Below are positions 7,577 to 14,014 of a stretch of DNA of 14,251 nucleotides, piece by piece. This DNA comes from UBA1081 sp045658165. GTDB taxonomy: Bacteria; Bacillota; Clostridia; Oscillospirales; Acutalibacteraceae. Within the stretch, counting starts at the first letter, position 1. Every line of letters begins with the position of its first letter. Location of the stretch: positions 1 through 14,251 of the forward strand of contig JAZOUN010000103.1 in the NCBI GenBank assembly GCA_045658165.1, given 5' to 3'. The notes below the pieces were generated by a model. It had not been told where the DNA came from, ran no database searches, and saw only the letters and a program-made list of their open reading frames with translations. The position numbers were made by a program, and so were the translations under genes.

Positions 7577-8875
7577 ATGTTTGTTTCGGATTGTCTTGAT
7601 GTGAATGAAAAAGGCCATCTTACAATCGGCGGTGTTGATACAACAGAAATCGCAAAGGAGTACGGCACTCCCGTTATTGTTTATGATGAAGATTCAATAA
7701 GAAAAAATTGCAGAGCCTTTGTAAATTCAATGGACGAATATTACGGCGGCAACGGCAGAGTCCTTTATGCAAATAAAGCGTTTTCCTGCCTTGAAATGTG
7801 CCGTATTGCAGATGATGAAAAAATGGGGCTTGATGTTGTTTCAGGCGGTGAAATATATACAGCGCTCAAAGCAGGTTTCCCTGCAGATAAACTTTATTTC
7901 CATGGCAACAACAAGTCATATGATGAACTTGAATATGCCCTTAAAAATTCAGTAGGCAGAATTATTGTTGATAATTCAGATGAACTCATGCGCATAAGTG
8001 AAATTGCATCAAAGCTCGGTGTTACGGCAGATATCTTTATGCGAATCAAACCCGGTATTGATGCTCATACACACGATTTCATAAAAACAGGTCAGATAGA
8101 CTGTAAATTCGGTTTTGCGCTTGAAACAGGCGAGGCAATGGAATATGTAAAACTTGCCATTGCAACAGAAAATGTCAATCTCAGAGGTCTTCACTGCCAC
8201 ATCGGTTCTCAGATTTTTGATATTGATCCCTTCGTTCTTGCGGCAGAAGTTATGATGAATTTCTATGCTGAAATAAAGAAAGAGACAGGCGTTGTTCTTA
8301 CAGAACTTGATCTCGGAGGCGGTTTCGGTATCCGTTATTCAGAAAAGGATTCACCCGTCGGCTTTGATGCTTACATGAACCCCGTTTCTGCAAAAATAAA
8401 GGAAATTGCTCAGGCAAACGACATGCCCGTACCTTTTGTCCTTATTGAGCCGGGCAGAAGTATTGCAGGTGCAGAAGCTGTTACGCTTTACACAATAGGC
8501 AATATAAAAAAGATTCCCGATGTAAGAACTTATGTTGCTGTTGACGGTGGTATGACCGATAATCCCAGATACATTCTTTATCAGGCAGAATACACTGCAA
8601 TGTGTGCAAATAAGGCAGACAAGCCCAGAGACACAAAGGTTACCATTGCAGGTAAATGTTGTGAAAGCGGAGACCTGATTCAGGAAAATACAATGATTCA
8701 GGACGTTGAAGCAGGGGATATTCTTGCTGTTCTTTCTACAGGTGCTTATAACTATTCTATGTCTTCAAATTATAACAGATTGCCCAGGCCTGCTGTTCTT
8801 ATGGTTAAAGACGGCAATGTCAGAACAATCATCAGACGCGAAACATATGAAGATGTTGTAAGAAACGATCTGTAA
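7577..8875 (+). CDS. lysA: Diaminopimelate decarboxylase
   Basis: LysA removes CO2 from meso-diaminopimelate to give L-lysine, the last step of lysine synthesis, using pyridoxal phosphate in an alanine-racemase-like barrel. The 432-residue protein carries the PLP lysine K67 in YANKAF, the barrel motif HCHIGSQ (206-212), the phosphate-binding GGGFG (247-251), EPGRS (291-295), and the subunit-interface CESGD (362-366) that supplies the catalytic cysteine and substrate-binding acid from the partner monomer. A late YNYSMSSNYN segment matches the conserved C-terminal active-site tyrosine region. AAGGAG (7563-7568) is 8 bases before the ATG. It closes the lon-engB unit and carries no lysine-riboswitch-like leader, so it is probably controlled from the lon promoter rather than by lysine. 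Confidence 0.96.
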   Translation: MFVSDCLDVNEKGHLTIGGVDTTEIAKEYGTPVIVYDEDSIRKNCRAFVNSMDEYYGGNGRVLYANKAFSCLEMCRIADDEKMGLDVVSGGEIYTALKAGFPADKLYFHGNNKSYDELEYALKNSVGRIIVDNSDELMRISEIASKLGVTADIFMRIKPGIDAHTHDFIKTGQIDCKFGFALETGEAMEYVKLAIATENVNLRGLHCHIGSQIFDIDPFVLAAEVMMNFYAEIKKETGVVLTELDLGGGFGIRYSEKDSPVGFDAYMNPVSAKIKEIAQANDMPVPFVLIEPGRSIAGAEAVTLYTIGNIKKIPDVRTYVAVDGGMTDNPRYILYQAEYTAMCANKADKPRDTKVTIAGKCCESGDLIQENTMIQDVEAGDILAVLSTGAYNYSMSSNYNRLPRPAVLMVKDGNVRTIIRRETYEDVVRNDL

Positions 8876-8892
8876 ACTTAAAAAAAGCATAC

Positions 8893-8935
8893 AAAAAAGG
8901 CTTGTACGGAATTACCGTACAAGCCTTAATTTGTT
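8893..8935. terminator. Shared bidirectional terminator between convergent genes
   Basis: A perfect 13-bp inverted repeat, AAGGCTTGTACGG (8897-8909) with CCGTACAAGCCTT (8915-8927), encloses a 5-base loop. The minus-strand reading is followed by a T run (complement of A8893-8898) and fits an intrinsic terminator for the secreted-protein gene. On the plus strand only a broken T tract follows (TTAATTTGTTT), so lysA termination is probably weaker. Confidence 0.85.
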
Positions 8936-8955
8936 TAGTTTAGTATGTATTGCAA

Positions 8956-10281
8956 TTAAGCAACTACGTCACCGCTTGTTGTGCCGCCGAATGAACTGCC
9001 TAAACCTTCAAAGAGGCTGAGGAAGTATGAGAAGATTTCTTCAATGATAGAAACGATTTCCTGAAGAAGAGCTACAACGCCGCCGAGCTGTTCCTGGCTT
9101 TCGTTGGATGTGATACCCATTACAGTGATTGTAAGGTCATCCTGAACGCCGCCTGATGTAGCAAAACCTTCAGATTCCATGGGACCTGAAATGCGGTAGT
9201 AACCGTAATCTTCGGGTTCCATGTAGATTGAGTTAACATATACGTATGAATCTGACTTATCGTAATCGGGTTCAAGAACAAGACGGAATGAAAGAGTTTT
9301 ACCGAATTCAACGTCAACTCTGTCTACTTCGTTGTTGTCTGTGATTACGTAGTAAGCTTCTGTTCTGGGAAGAGTGATATCAAAAATCTTAACAAGATCT
9401 TTATACTTTGTTGTTTCAACTGTAACTGTGCAAGCGTTTGCAGGGTTAAGTGTGAAAACTGCACCGTATTCGGGAGTACGCGTTGCATTGGGGCTTTCTG
9501 TATCAAGAATAGTAGTTACATTGTATCTTGCAGTACCTGCGCTGATAACCATTCTTTCAGCTGAAACCCATTCGCCTGTACCGTCTGCACCGATGCGGGG
9601 AACGATCATAATGAAGAGCTTTTCACCATCGGGAACAAGCATGTCTTTACCTGCTATACCAACGGGATACTTCTTGAAGTTTTCAACATTTGAATAAGCA
9701 TCATCTGTATCGCCCTGTTCGTACATATAGTAGAAAACATCAAAGTTTACTGTTGTGGGCATTCTGTTCCATGTTTCCTGATATTTGTAAGAAACAGAAT
9801 ATGAACCGGGGATTTTAACGTTGTGAAGAAGTTCACCGTTAATTACGATTTTGCTTGAGTTTGTGATATCGCCGTAGTTGTAAGCTGTTGCGTTAGCTGC
9901 AATAAGACCTGTTGCAGATGTACCGAAACTGATCATACCCTTTACACCGTTGTAAAGTGAAGCATCTGTTGACTGAGTACCTGTACCTGCAAAAGAAATG
10001 TTACCTCTGTTCTTAACTGTAACAGTACCTTCGTTATTGAGTCTGCCGTTAGCACCTTTGAATTCGAGTGAACCGTTTTCGTTGATAACGATTGAACCGT
10101 AGTTTGTAAGCTGAGCAGTAACTGTAAGTGTTCCGTTAACTACAAGTGTCTGACCTGCTGAGATAGTTCTTGCACTGTCCCATGACTGAGTACCTGTAAT
10201 TGTTTCATCAGCAAAAGCTGTGAGCGGAGCACATGCGAGAAGCATGATGCATGCTAATAAAACAGCAATTGTTTTTTTCAT
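8956..10281 (-). CDS. Secreted beta-rich protein with repeat region, function unknown
   Basis: The 441-residue protein starts at ATG 10281, 7 bases after AAGGAGG (10295-10289). Residues 1-24 form a signal peptide ending in AFA before Asp25. LLAC at 14-17 could be read as a weak lipobox, so a lipoprotein is a second option. Residues about 40-150 contain short, irregular Gly/Asn-rich strands of the type NYGSIVINENGSLEF and NNEGTVTVKNRGNISF, suggesting a small right-handed beta-helix like those of pectate-lyase-type or adhesin folds. Residues about 155-385 are beta-rich and aromatic without a recognised domain. The C-terminus (about 395-430) is a hydrophobic amphipathic helix with VALLQEIVSIIEEIF, followed by a Gly/Ser/Thr tail. 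There is no LPXTG motif, S-layer domain or dockerin. The fully consensus promoter implies abundant expression. A surface or matrix role is inferred only. Confidence 0.8.
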   Translation of the reverse strand: MKKTIAVLLACIMLLACAPLTAFADETITGTQSWDSARTISAGQTLVVNGTLTVTAQLTNYGSIVINENGSLEFKGANGRLNNEGTVTVKNRGNISFAGTGTQSTDASLYNGVKGMISFGTSATGLIAANATAYNYGDITNSSKIVINGELLHNVKIPGSYSVSYKYQETWNRMPTTVNFDVFYYMYEQGDTDDAYSNVENFKKYPVGIAGKDMLVPDGEKLFIMIVPRIGADGTGEWVSAERMVISAGTARYNVTTILDTESPNATRTPEYGAVFTLNPANACTVTVETTKYKDLVKIFDITLPRTEAYYVITDNNEVDRVDVEFGKTLSFRLVLEPDYDKSDSYVYVNSIYMEPEDYGYYRISGPMESEGFATSGGVQDDLTITVMGITSNESQEQLGGVVALLQEIVSIIEEIFSYFLSLFEGLGSSFGGTTSGDVVA

Positions 10282-10318
10282 GATTCTTCCTCCTTATAGG
10301 AAATTATTATGCACAATT

Positions 10319-10347
10319 ATTATACTTCAAAATATATGCAATGTCAA
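10319..10347 (-). promoter_or_regulatory. Fully consensus sigma-A promoter of the secreted-protein gene
   Basis: On the minus strand TTGACA (10347-10342), a 17-base spacer and TATAAT (10324-10319) make a perfect match to the vegetative consensus. The predicted leader is about 30 bases and holds the AAGGAGG site. No operator-like repeat overlaps it, so strong constitutive expression is expected. Confidence 0.85.
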
Positions 10348-10380
10348 TACTATTTAAGGGTAACAAAACAAAATAATTCT

Positions 10381-10399
10381 CTTTTCATCTGCAGAAAAG
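10381..10399. promoter_or_regulatory. Candidate operator overlapping the CobW promoter -35
   Basis: CTTTTC (10381-10386) and GAAAAG (10394-10399) form a perfect 6-base inverted repeat with a 7-base spacer, placed exactly over the -35 element. A repressor bound here could control the metal-handling genes. It does not match the Bacillus Zur box. Short AT-rich repeats can arise by chance, so confidence is low. Confidence 0.25.
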
Positions 10400-10410
10400 T
10401 GTGATATAAT
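10382..10410 (+). promoter_or_regulatory. Promoter of the CobW pair
   Basis: TATAAT (10405-10410) is preceded by TG one base upstream (10402-10403), giving an extended -10. TTTTCA (10382-10387) sits 17 bases before it as a modest -35. The predicted start near 10417 leaves a leader of about 36 bases. Confidence 0.6.
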
Positions 10411-10453
10411 ATGTTCAGTATATTCTCTGAGTATTAAAAGGATGGTGAAAACT

Positions 10454-11650
10454 GTGACAAAAATTGATATTTTTTCAGGATTTTTGGGTGCAGGAAAAAC
10501 AACACTTATAAAAAAGCTTATTAAGGAAGCTTATGCCGGTGAAAAACTGGTTCTTATTGAAAACGAATTCGGTGAAATCGGCATTGACGGCGGATTTCTT
10601 CAGGATGCCGGTGTAGAAATAACAGAAATGAATTCAGGCTGTATCTGCTGCTCACTTGTGGGTGATTTCGGCAAAGCTCTTGAAAAAGTTCTTGCAGATT
10701 ATGCTCCTGACAGAATTCTTAACGAGCCTTCGGGTGTAGGTAAGCTCAGCGATGTTATAAAGGCTGTAAAAGGTATCGGTTCAGCAGACATAGAGCTTGA
10801 CGGTTTTGCAGTTGTTGTTGATGCAGGTAAATGCAAAATGTATATGAAGAATTTCGGTGAATTCTTCAATGATCAGATCGAAAATGCAGGTACAATTATT
10901 TTCAGCCGTTCAGGAGATGTAAGCGAAGCAAAACTTGCAACAAGTCTTGAACTTGTAAAAAAACACAACGAAAATGCAGTTGTAATCACAACTCCATGGG
11001 AACAGCTCGACGGCAAGCAGATTGCCCGTGCAATTGAGAGAAAAGACACTGTTTCAGATCAGCTGAGTGAACTTATGCATGAGCACGAACATCACCACCA
11101 CGATCACGATGAACACTGTGATTGCGGTTGTCACGATCATGAACATGAACATCATCATGAGCATCACCACCACGACCACGATGAACACTGTGACTGCGGA
11201 TGCCACGATCATGAACATGAACATCATCATGAACATCACCACCACGACCACGATGAACACTGTGACTGCGGATGCCACGATCACGAACATGAACATCATC
11301 ATGAGCATCAACACCACGATGAACACTGTAACTGCGGTTGCCATGACCACGATCATCATCACCATCATCATGCAGATGAAGTTTTCTCAAGCTGGGGTAC
11401 AGAAACTGCAAGAAAGTTCACAGAAGACGAAATCAGAAATTGTCTTGAAGCGTTTGAAGATATTCACAAATACGGAATGGTGCTTCGTGCAAAGGGAATT
11501 GTTGCCGGTGCAGACGGTAAGTGGATTCATTTTGACTATGTTCCCGATGAATCTGATGTTCGTTCCGGTAGTGCCGGTGTAACAGGCAGAATATGTGTTA
11601 TCGGTTCAAAAATCGATGAAAACGCATTAAAAGAATTGTTCGGGGTGTAA
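10454..11650 (+). CDS. CobW/G3E-family P-loop GTPase with His/Cys-rich insertion (metallochaperone)
   Basis: The start is placed at GTG 10454, because GGTGA (10444-10448) stands 5 bases before it. The in-frame ATG at 10442 directly follows AAAAGG with no spacing. This gives 398 residues. The G domain has P-loop GFLGAGKT (9-16), the metal-binding CICC site (63-66) typical of COG0523 proteins, NEPSG (90-94) at the switch position and VVVDA (120-124). The usual NKxD guanine motif is replaced by SRSGD (151-155). Residues 209-306 are a metal-binding low-complexity insertion with 50 His and 12 Cys in 98 residues, built from four copies of HC(D/N)CGCHD. The CobW C-terminal domain follows (about 310-398). 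Relatives deliver or store zinc, cobalt or nickel in the cytoplasm; zinc is the best guess here. A second CobW-like gene starts 3 bases downstream and is translationally coupled. Confidence 0.88.
   Translation: MTKIDIFSGFLGAGKTTLIKKLIKEAYAGEKLVLIENEFGEIGIDGGFLQDAGVEITEMNSGCICCSLVGDFGKALEKVLADYAPDRILNEPSGVGKLSDVIKAVKGIGSADIELDGFAVVVDAGKCKMYMKNFGEFFNDQIENAGTIIFSRSGDVSEAKLATSLELVKKHNENAVVITTPWEQLDGKQIARAIERKDTVSDQLSELMHEHEHHHHDHDEHCDCGCHDHEHEHHHEHHHHDHDEHCDCGCHDHEHEHHHEHHHHDHDEHCDCGCHDHEHEHHHEHQHHDEHCNCGCHDHDHHHHHHADEVFSSWGTETARKFTEDEIRNCLEAFEDIHKYGMVLRAKGIVAGADGKWIHFDYVPDESDVRSGSAGVTGRICVIGSKIDENALKELFGV
11078..11371 (+). repeat. In-frame tandem repeats coding for His/Cys-rich metal-binding units
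   Basis: Four copies of a unit whose TGT of the CxCxC motif falls at 11117, 11189, 11261 and 11327, so the periods are 72, 72 and 66 bases (24, 24 and 22 codons). The middle copies are almost identical in DNA, while the first and last carry synonymous and small coding changes (D to N and shortened spacer in the fourth). This pattern fits recent expansion by slippage or unequal crossing-over, always keeping the reading frame. Confidence 0.92.
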
Positions 11651-11653
11651 AAT

Positions 11654-12604
11654 ATGAGAAACAGAGAAATTCCCGTTTATATTTTTACAGGTTTCCTTGA
11701 AAGCGGAAAAACAAAATTTATGCAGGAAACTCTTGAGGACAGCCGTTTCAATACGGGCGAAAAGACACTTCTTCTCGTTTGTGAAGAGGGTGAAGAGGAG
11801 TTTGACCCTTCTTCTTTTTACGGTCAGAACGTCCATATAAAAATGGTTGAAGAAAAGGAAGAACTCACACGTGAAAGCCTTGCCGCATGGGCAGATAAAA
11901 TTCATGCAGACCGTGTTATGGTAGAATACAACGGTATGTGGCTTCTCGGGGATCTGTTTGATGCAATGCCCGAAAACTGGACAGTTTATCAGACTATGTT
12001 CCTTGCAGATGCAACAACATTTTTATCTTATAACGCAAATATGCGATCACTCGTTTATGATAAACTCAATTCATGCGAACTTGTTGTGTTCAACCGCTGC
12101 AAAAATGACGTTGAAAAAATGCTTTATCATCAGATTGTAAGAGGTGTTTCAAGACGTTGTGACATAGTTTACGAATATGAAGACGGCTCAAGTGAATTTG
12201 ATGATATTGAAGATCCCCTGCCTTTTGATGTCGATGCGGAAATTATAAAGGTGGAAGATAAGGATTTTGCACTGCTTTATCGTGATATTATGGAAAATAT
12301 GAAACAGTATAACGGTAAAAAGGTCAAATTCAAAGGCATATGCGCAGTAAACCCCAAATTCCCCGAAAACACATTTGTATGCGGCAGACATATTATGACA
12401 TGTTGTGCAGATGACATAACATATTGCGGTATGCTTGTAAAGTGGGATGGAAGCAATACCCTTAAAAATGCAGATTGGGTATGGCTTACCGCTTCAATTG
12501 AAATAAGATTCAATAAGCTTTACGGCAGAAAAGGTCCCGTTCTTACTGCAATTGAGGTTGCTAAAACAAATGCACCCGAAGATCCCGTGGCAACTTTTTA
12601 TTAA
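11654..12604 (+). CDS. CobW-like P-loop protein fused to a YcgQ/TIGR03943-like C-terminal domain
   Basis: The 316-residue protein begins 3 bases after the preceding CobW gene. GGGG at 11642-11645, inside that gene's end, serves as ribosome binding site. Residues 1-200 look like a diverged G3E domain: P-loop GFLESGKT (13-20), VEYNGM (90-95) in place of the ETxG switch, LADA (117-120), and FNRCK (146-150) in place of NKxD. There is no CxCC motif, and an acidic EEGEEEFD stretch is found in that part of the protein. Residues about 215-316 resemble the soluble C-terminal domain of YcgQ/TIGR03943 (DUF1980): GKKVKFKGI, then GRHIMTCC with C250 and C251, ADDITYCGMLV and a WVWLTASI strand, probably an OB-like barrel. 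In Bacillus, YcgQ is paired with the permease YcgR under zinc control. I infer a metal-trafficking role together with the upstream CobW. No membrane segments are present. Confidence 0.75.
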   Translation: MRNREIPVYIFTGFLESGKTKFMQETLEDSRFNTGEKTLLLVCEEGEEEFDPSSFYGQNVHIKMVEEKEELTRESLAAWADKIHADRVMVEYNGMWLLGDLFDAMPENWTVYQTMFLADATTFLSYNANMRSLVYDKLNSCELVVFNRCKNDVEKMLYHQIVRGVSRRCDIVYEYEDGSSEFDDIEDPLPFDVDAEIIKVEDKDFALLYRDIMENMKQYNGKKVKFKGICAVNPKFPENTFVCGRHIMTCCADDITYCGMLVKWDGSNTLKNADWVWLTASIEIRFNKLYGRKGPVLTAIEVAKTNAPEDPVATFY

Positions 12605-12670
12605 ATTGAAAACCCGTATGATGCGGTTATTTCTATAAAAAATAAACTTAAGGAACTTTCAGGTGAAAAA
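12605..12670 (+). other. Stop-free 22-codon stretch bridging two genes in one frame
   Basis: The gene ending at 12604 and the gene starting at 12671 lie in the same frame. The 66 bases between them read IENPYDAVISIKNKLKELSG... with no stop and with the codon style of the neighbours. No ATG, GTG or TTG is in frame within it. It could be the remnant of a longer C-terminus, an N-terminal extension of the next gene, or chance. The next gene's ribosome binding site AGGTGA (12661-12666) lies at its end. Confidence 0.4.
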
Positions 12671-13108
12671 ATGAAAATTTATATTGCAGGTCCCGATGTT
12701 TTTGAAAAAGATGCCGTAGAAATCGGCAGAAAATATAAAGAAATCTGCAAAAAGTACGGCCATACAGGTCTGTATCCTCTTGATAACGAATGCGATTCAT
12801 CTGCTGAAATTTATTCCGGCAATGTAAACCTTATAAACGAAGCTGATGTAATAATTGCAAACGGAAACGAGTTCAGGGGCGAAATGGATGTTGGTACAGC
12901 CTTTGAAATCGGCTACGGCAAAGCAAAAAACAAGAAAATCTGTATTTACATTGATGATACAGCAACTCTTATTGAAAAATACGGCACTGTTGATGAAAAA
13001 GGCAGGGCTGTGGAGGATTTCGGCTATCCGCTGAACCTTATGCTTGCAGAATCGTCAGAAATTGTAAAAGGCGGATTTGAAGACTGTGTAAAAATGCTTT
13101 GCAAATAA
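12671..13108 (+). CDS. Nucleoside 2-deoxyribosyltransferase family protein
   Basis: Members of this family exchange the base on 2'-deoxyribonucleosides or hydrolyse the glycosidic bond, in nucleotide salvage. The 145-residue length fits the family. The N-terminus KIYIAGPDVF (2-11) is the typical first strand and substrate loop. LYPLDNE (34-40) and NxxLINEADVIIAN (51-64) follow, then the active-site region FRGEMDVGTAFEIGYG (68-83) with Asp73 and Glu79. Glu79 is the likely nucleophile that holds the deoxyribosyl intermediate. AGGTGA (12661-12666) lies 4 bases before the ATG. It is 66 bases downstream of the CobW-like gene in the same orientation and may share its transcript, though no functional tie with metal handling is obvious. 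The exact substrate cannot be told from sequence. Confidence 0.88.
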   Translation: MKIYIAGPDVFEKDAVEIGRKYKEICKKYGHTGLYPLDNECDSSAEIYSGNVNLINEADVIIANGNEFRGEMDVGTAFEIGYGKAKNKKICIYIDDTATLIEKYGTVDEKGRAVEDFGYPLNLMLAESSEIVKGGFEDCVKMLCK

Positions 13109-13115
13109 TCATAAT

Positions 13116-13166
13116 AAAAAAACACTAAAAAATCACCCGGAGAAGAGTAATCTTCCTCGGGTGATT
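13116..13166. terminator. Shared terminator between convergent genes
   Basis: AATCACCCG (13131-13139) pairs with CGGGTGATT (13158-13166), and the stem continues through GAAGA/TCTTC past one A-C mismatch and a G-T wobble to the loop GTAA. T-rich runs follow on the minus strand (complements of the A runs at 13127-13132 and 13116-13122), so it best terminates the SCP-2-like gene. On the plus strand only a short TT follows. Confidence 0.8.
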
Positions 13167-13183
13167 ATTAATTATATAATGAA

Positions 13184-13993
13184 TTATCCCTGAGCCATTG
13201 CGCCGACCTGCATCATGAAGTCGCCGATCTGTGCGCCGAATTCGGGTGCGCCGTCCATAATAAGCTTGCCGCTTCTTGTGGAGTCGAGCATATCTGCTGT
13301 CTGCATAAGAATGCCGAGTGCACTGTCGAATGAATCGAATCTCATTGTGAAGAAAGGAAGTGCTCTCTTGTAAGTGCCTCTTCCTGCTCTTGTCTTACCT
13401 GCCTTTACACGGATGTAAGCAGAAACTGAGGGTTCGTCATTGACTGCCCATGCATAAACACGGTCGGGGCTCTTCTTTGCCCATTCGTGAATTTCTTCGT
13501 GACCGTTCTTGTTAAGCTGGCTGATACCGCTTGAAAGAAGGTAGAAATAGCACTTAACCATAAGTCGCTTGTCTTCTTCCTTTTCAGGGGGTTCTTTTGC
13601 AGTCAGAATTGATGACATCTTAAGAAGAGCCATCATAAATGCAACGAAAGCACCTGTATTTTTAACAAGACCTTTCATCTTTGGGAGAGTCTTGGGACCG
13701 ATTTTACCTTTGAAGAAAAGGTTCATAGCCTCAACACTCTGGAACTCAAGCTCAACCATGGGCTTGGGTTCAACTTTTTCTGTGTGTATTACCCATTCAT
13801 CGGAGTTAACCTGAAAATGAGTTGCATATTTTCCTTCGGGAGCTTCGGGATCAAGAGCACTTACCTGATAAACACAGTGAACTGCCTTGAACTTTTTAGC
13901 AAGTGACGGTGTATCTGCAACAATGACCTTTAAAAGGGGCAATACGGCATTCATAAAAATTTTATTGGTTAAAAATTCTTCTCTTGAAGCCAT
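13184..13993 (-). CDS. Duplicated SCP-2-like domain protein, function unknown
   Basis: The 269-residue protein starts at ATG 13993, 8 bases after AAGGAGG (14008-14002). It has no signal peptide or membrane segment. Its two halves share a pattern: a strand-rich part followed by a helix with small and hydrophobic residues, FQSVEAMNLFFKGKIG (84-99) in the first half and FDSFDSALGILMQTADML (219-236) followed by GKLIMDGAP (242-250) in the second. This pattern recalls the SCP-2 sterol-carrier/lipid-binding fold, whose end usually reads as a helix, a 'G' turn and a substrate-lining strand. If right, it would bind a lipid or hydrophobic ligand in the cytoplasm. It follows the transketolase subunit gene by 21 bases and is surely in the same operon. 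The family assignment is a judgement from pattern, not from a database match. Confidence 0.55.
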   Translation of the reverse strand: MASREEFLTNKIFMNAVLPLLKVIVADTPSLAKKFKAVHCVYQVSALDPEAPEGKYATHFQVNSDEWVIHTEKVEPKPMVELEFQSVEAMNLFFKGKIGPKTLPKMKGLVKNTGAFVAFMMALLKMSSILTAKEPPEKEEDKRLMVKCYFYLLSSGISQLNKNGHEEIHEWAKKSPDRVYAWAVNDEPSVSAYIRVKAGKTRAGRGTYKRALPFFTMRFDSFDSALGILMQTADMLDSTRSGKLIMDGAPEFGAQIGDFMMQVGAMAQG

Positions 13994-14014
13994 TTTTTGT
14001 TCCTCCTTAAAAGA

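Noticed and set aside
10360..10440. Zur box before the CobW genes
   Set aside because: I looked for a TCGTAATNATTACGA-like palindrome and found none; only a short dyad unlike it is present.
10442..10453. ATG 10442 as the start of the CobW gene
   Set aside because: AAAAGG abuts this ATG with no spacing. GTG 10454 has GGTGA 5 bases upstream, and the protein then begins MTKIDIFSGFLG as relatives do.
11078..11371. Regularly spaced near-identical repeats, like a CRISPR array
   Set aside because: The repeats are contiguous, in frame, and code for His/Cys units within a conserved protein. There are no unique spacers and no cas genes.
11054..11411. Long antisense open frames over the His-rich region, one looking like a Met/Val-rich membrane protein
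   Set aside because: CAT/CAC histidine codons read backwards give ATG/GTG, which creates a hydrophobic-looking frame automatically. It has no ribosome binding site and the sense frame is a clear CobW protein.
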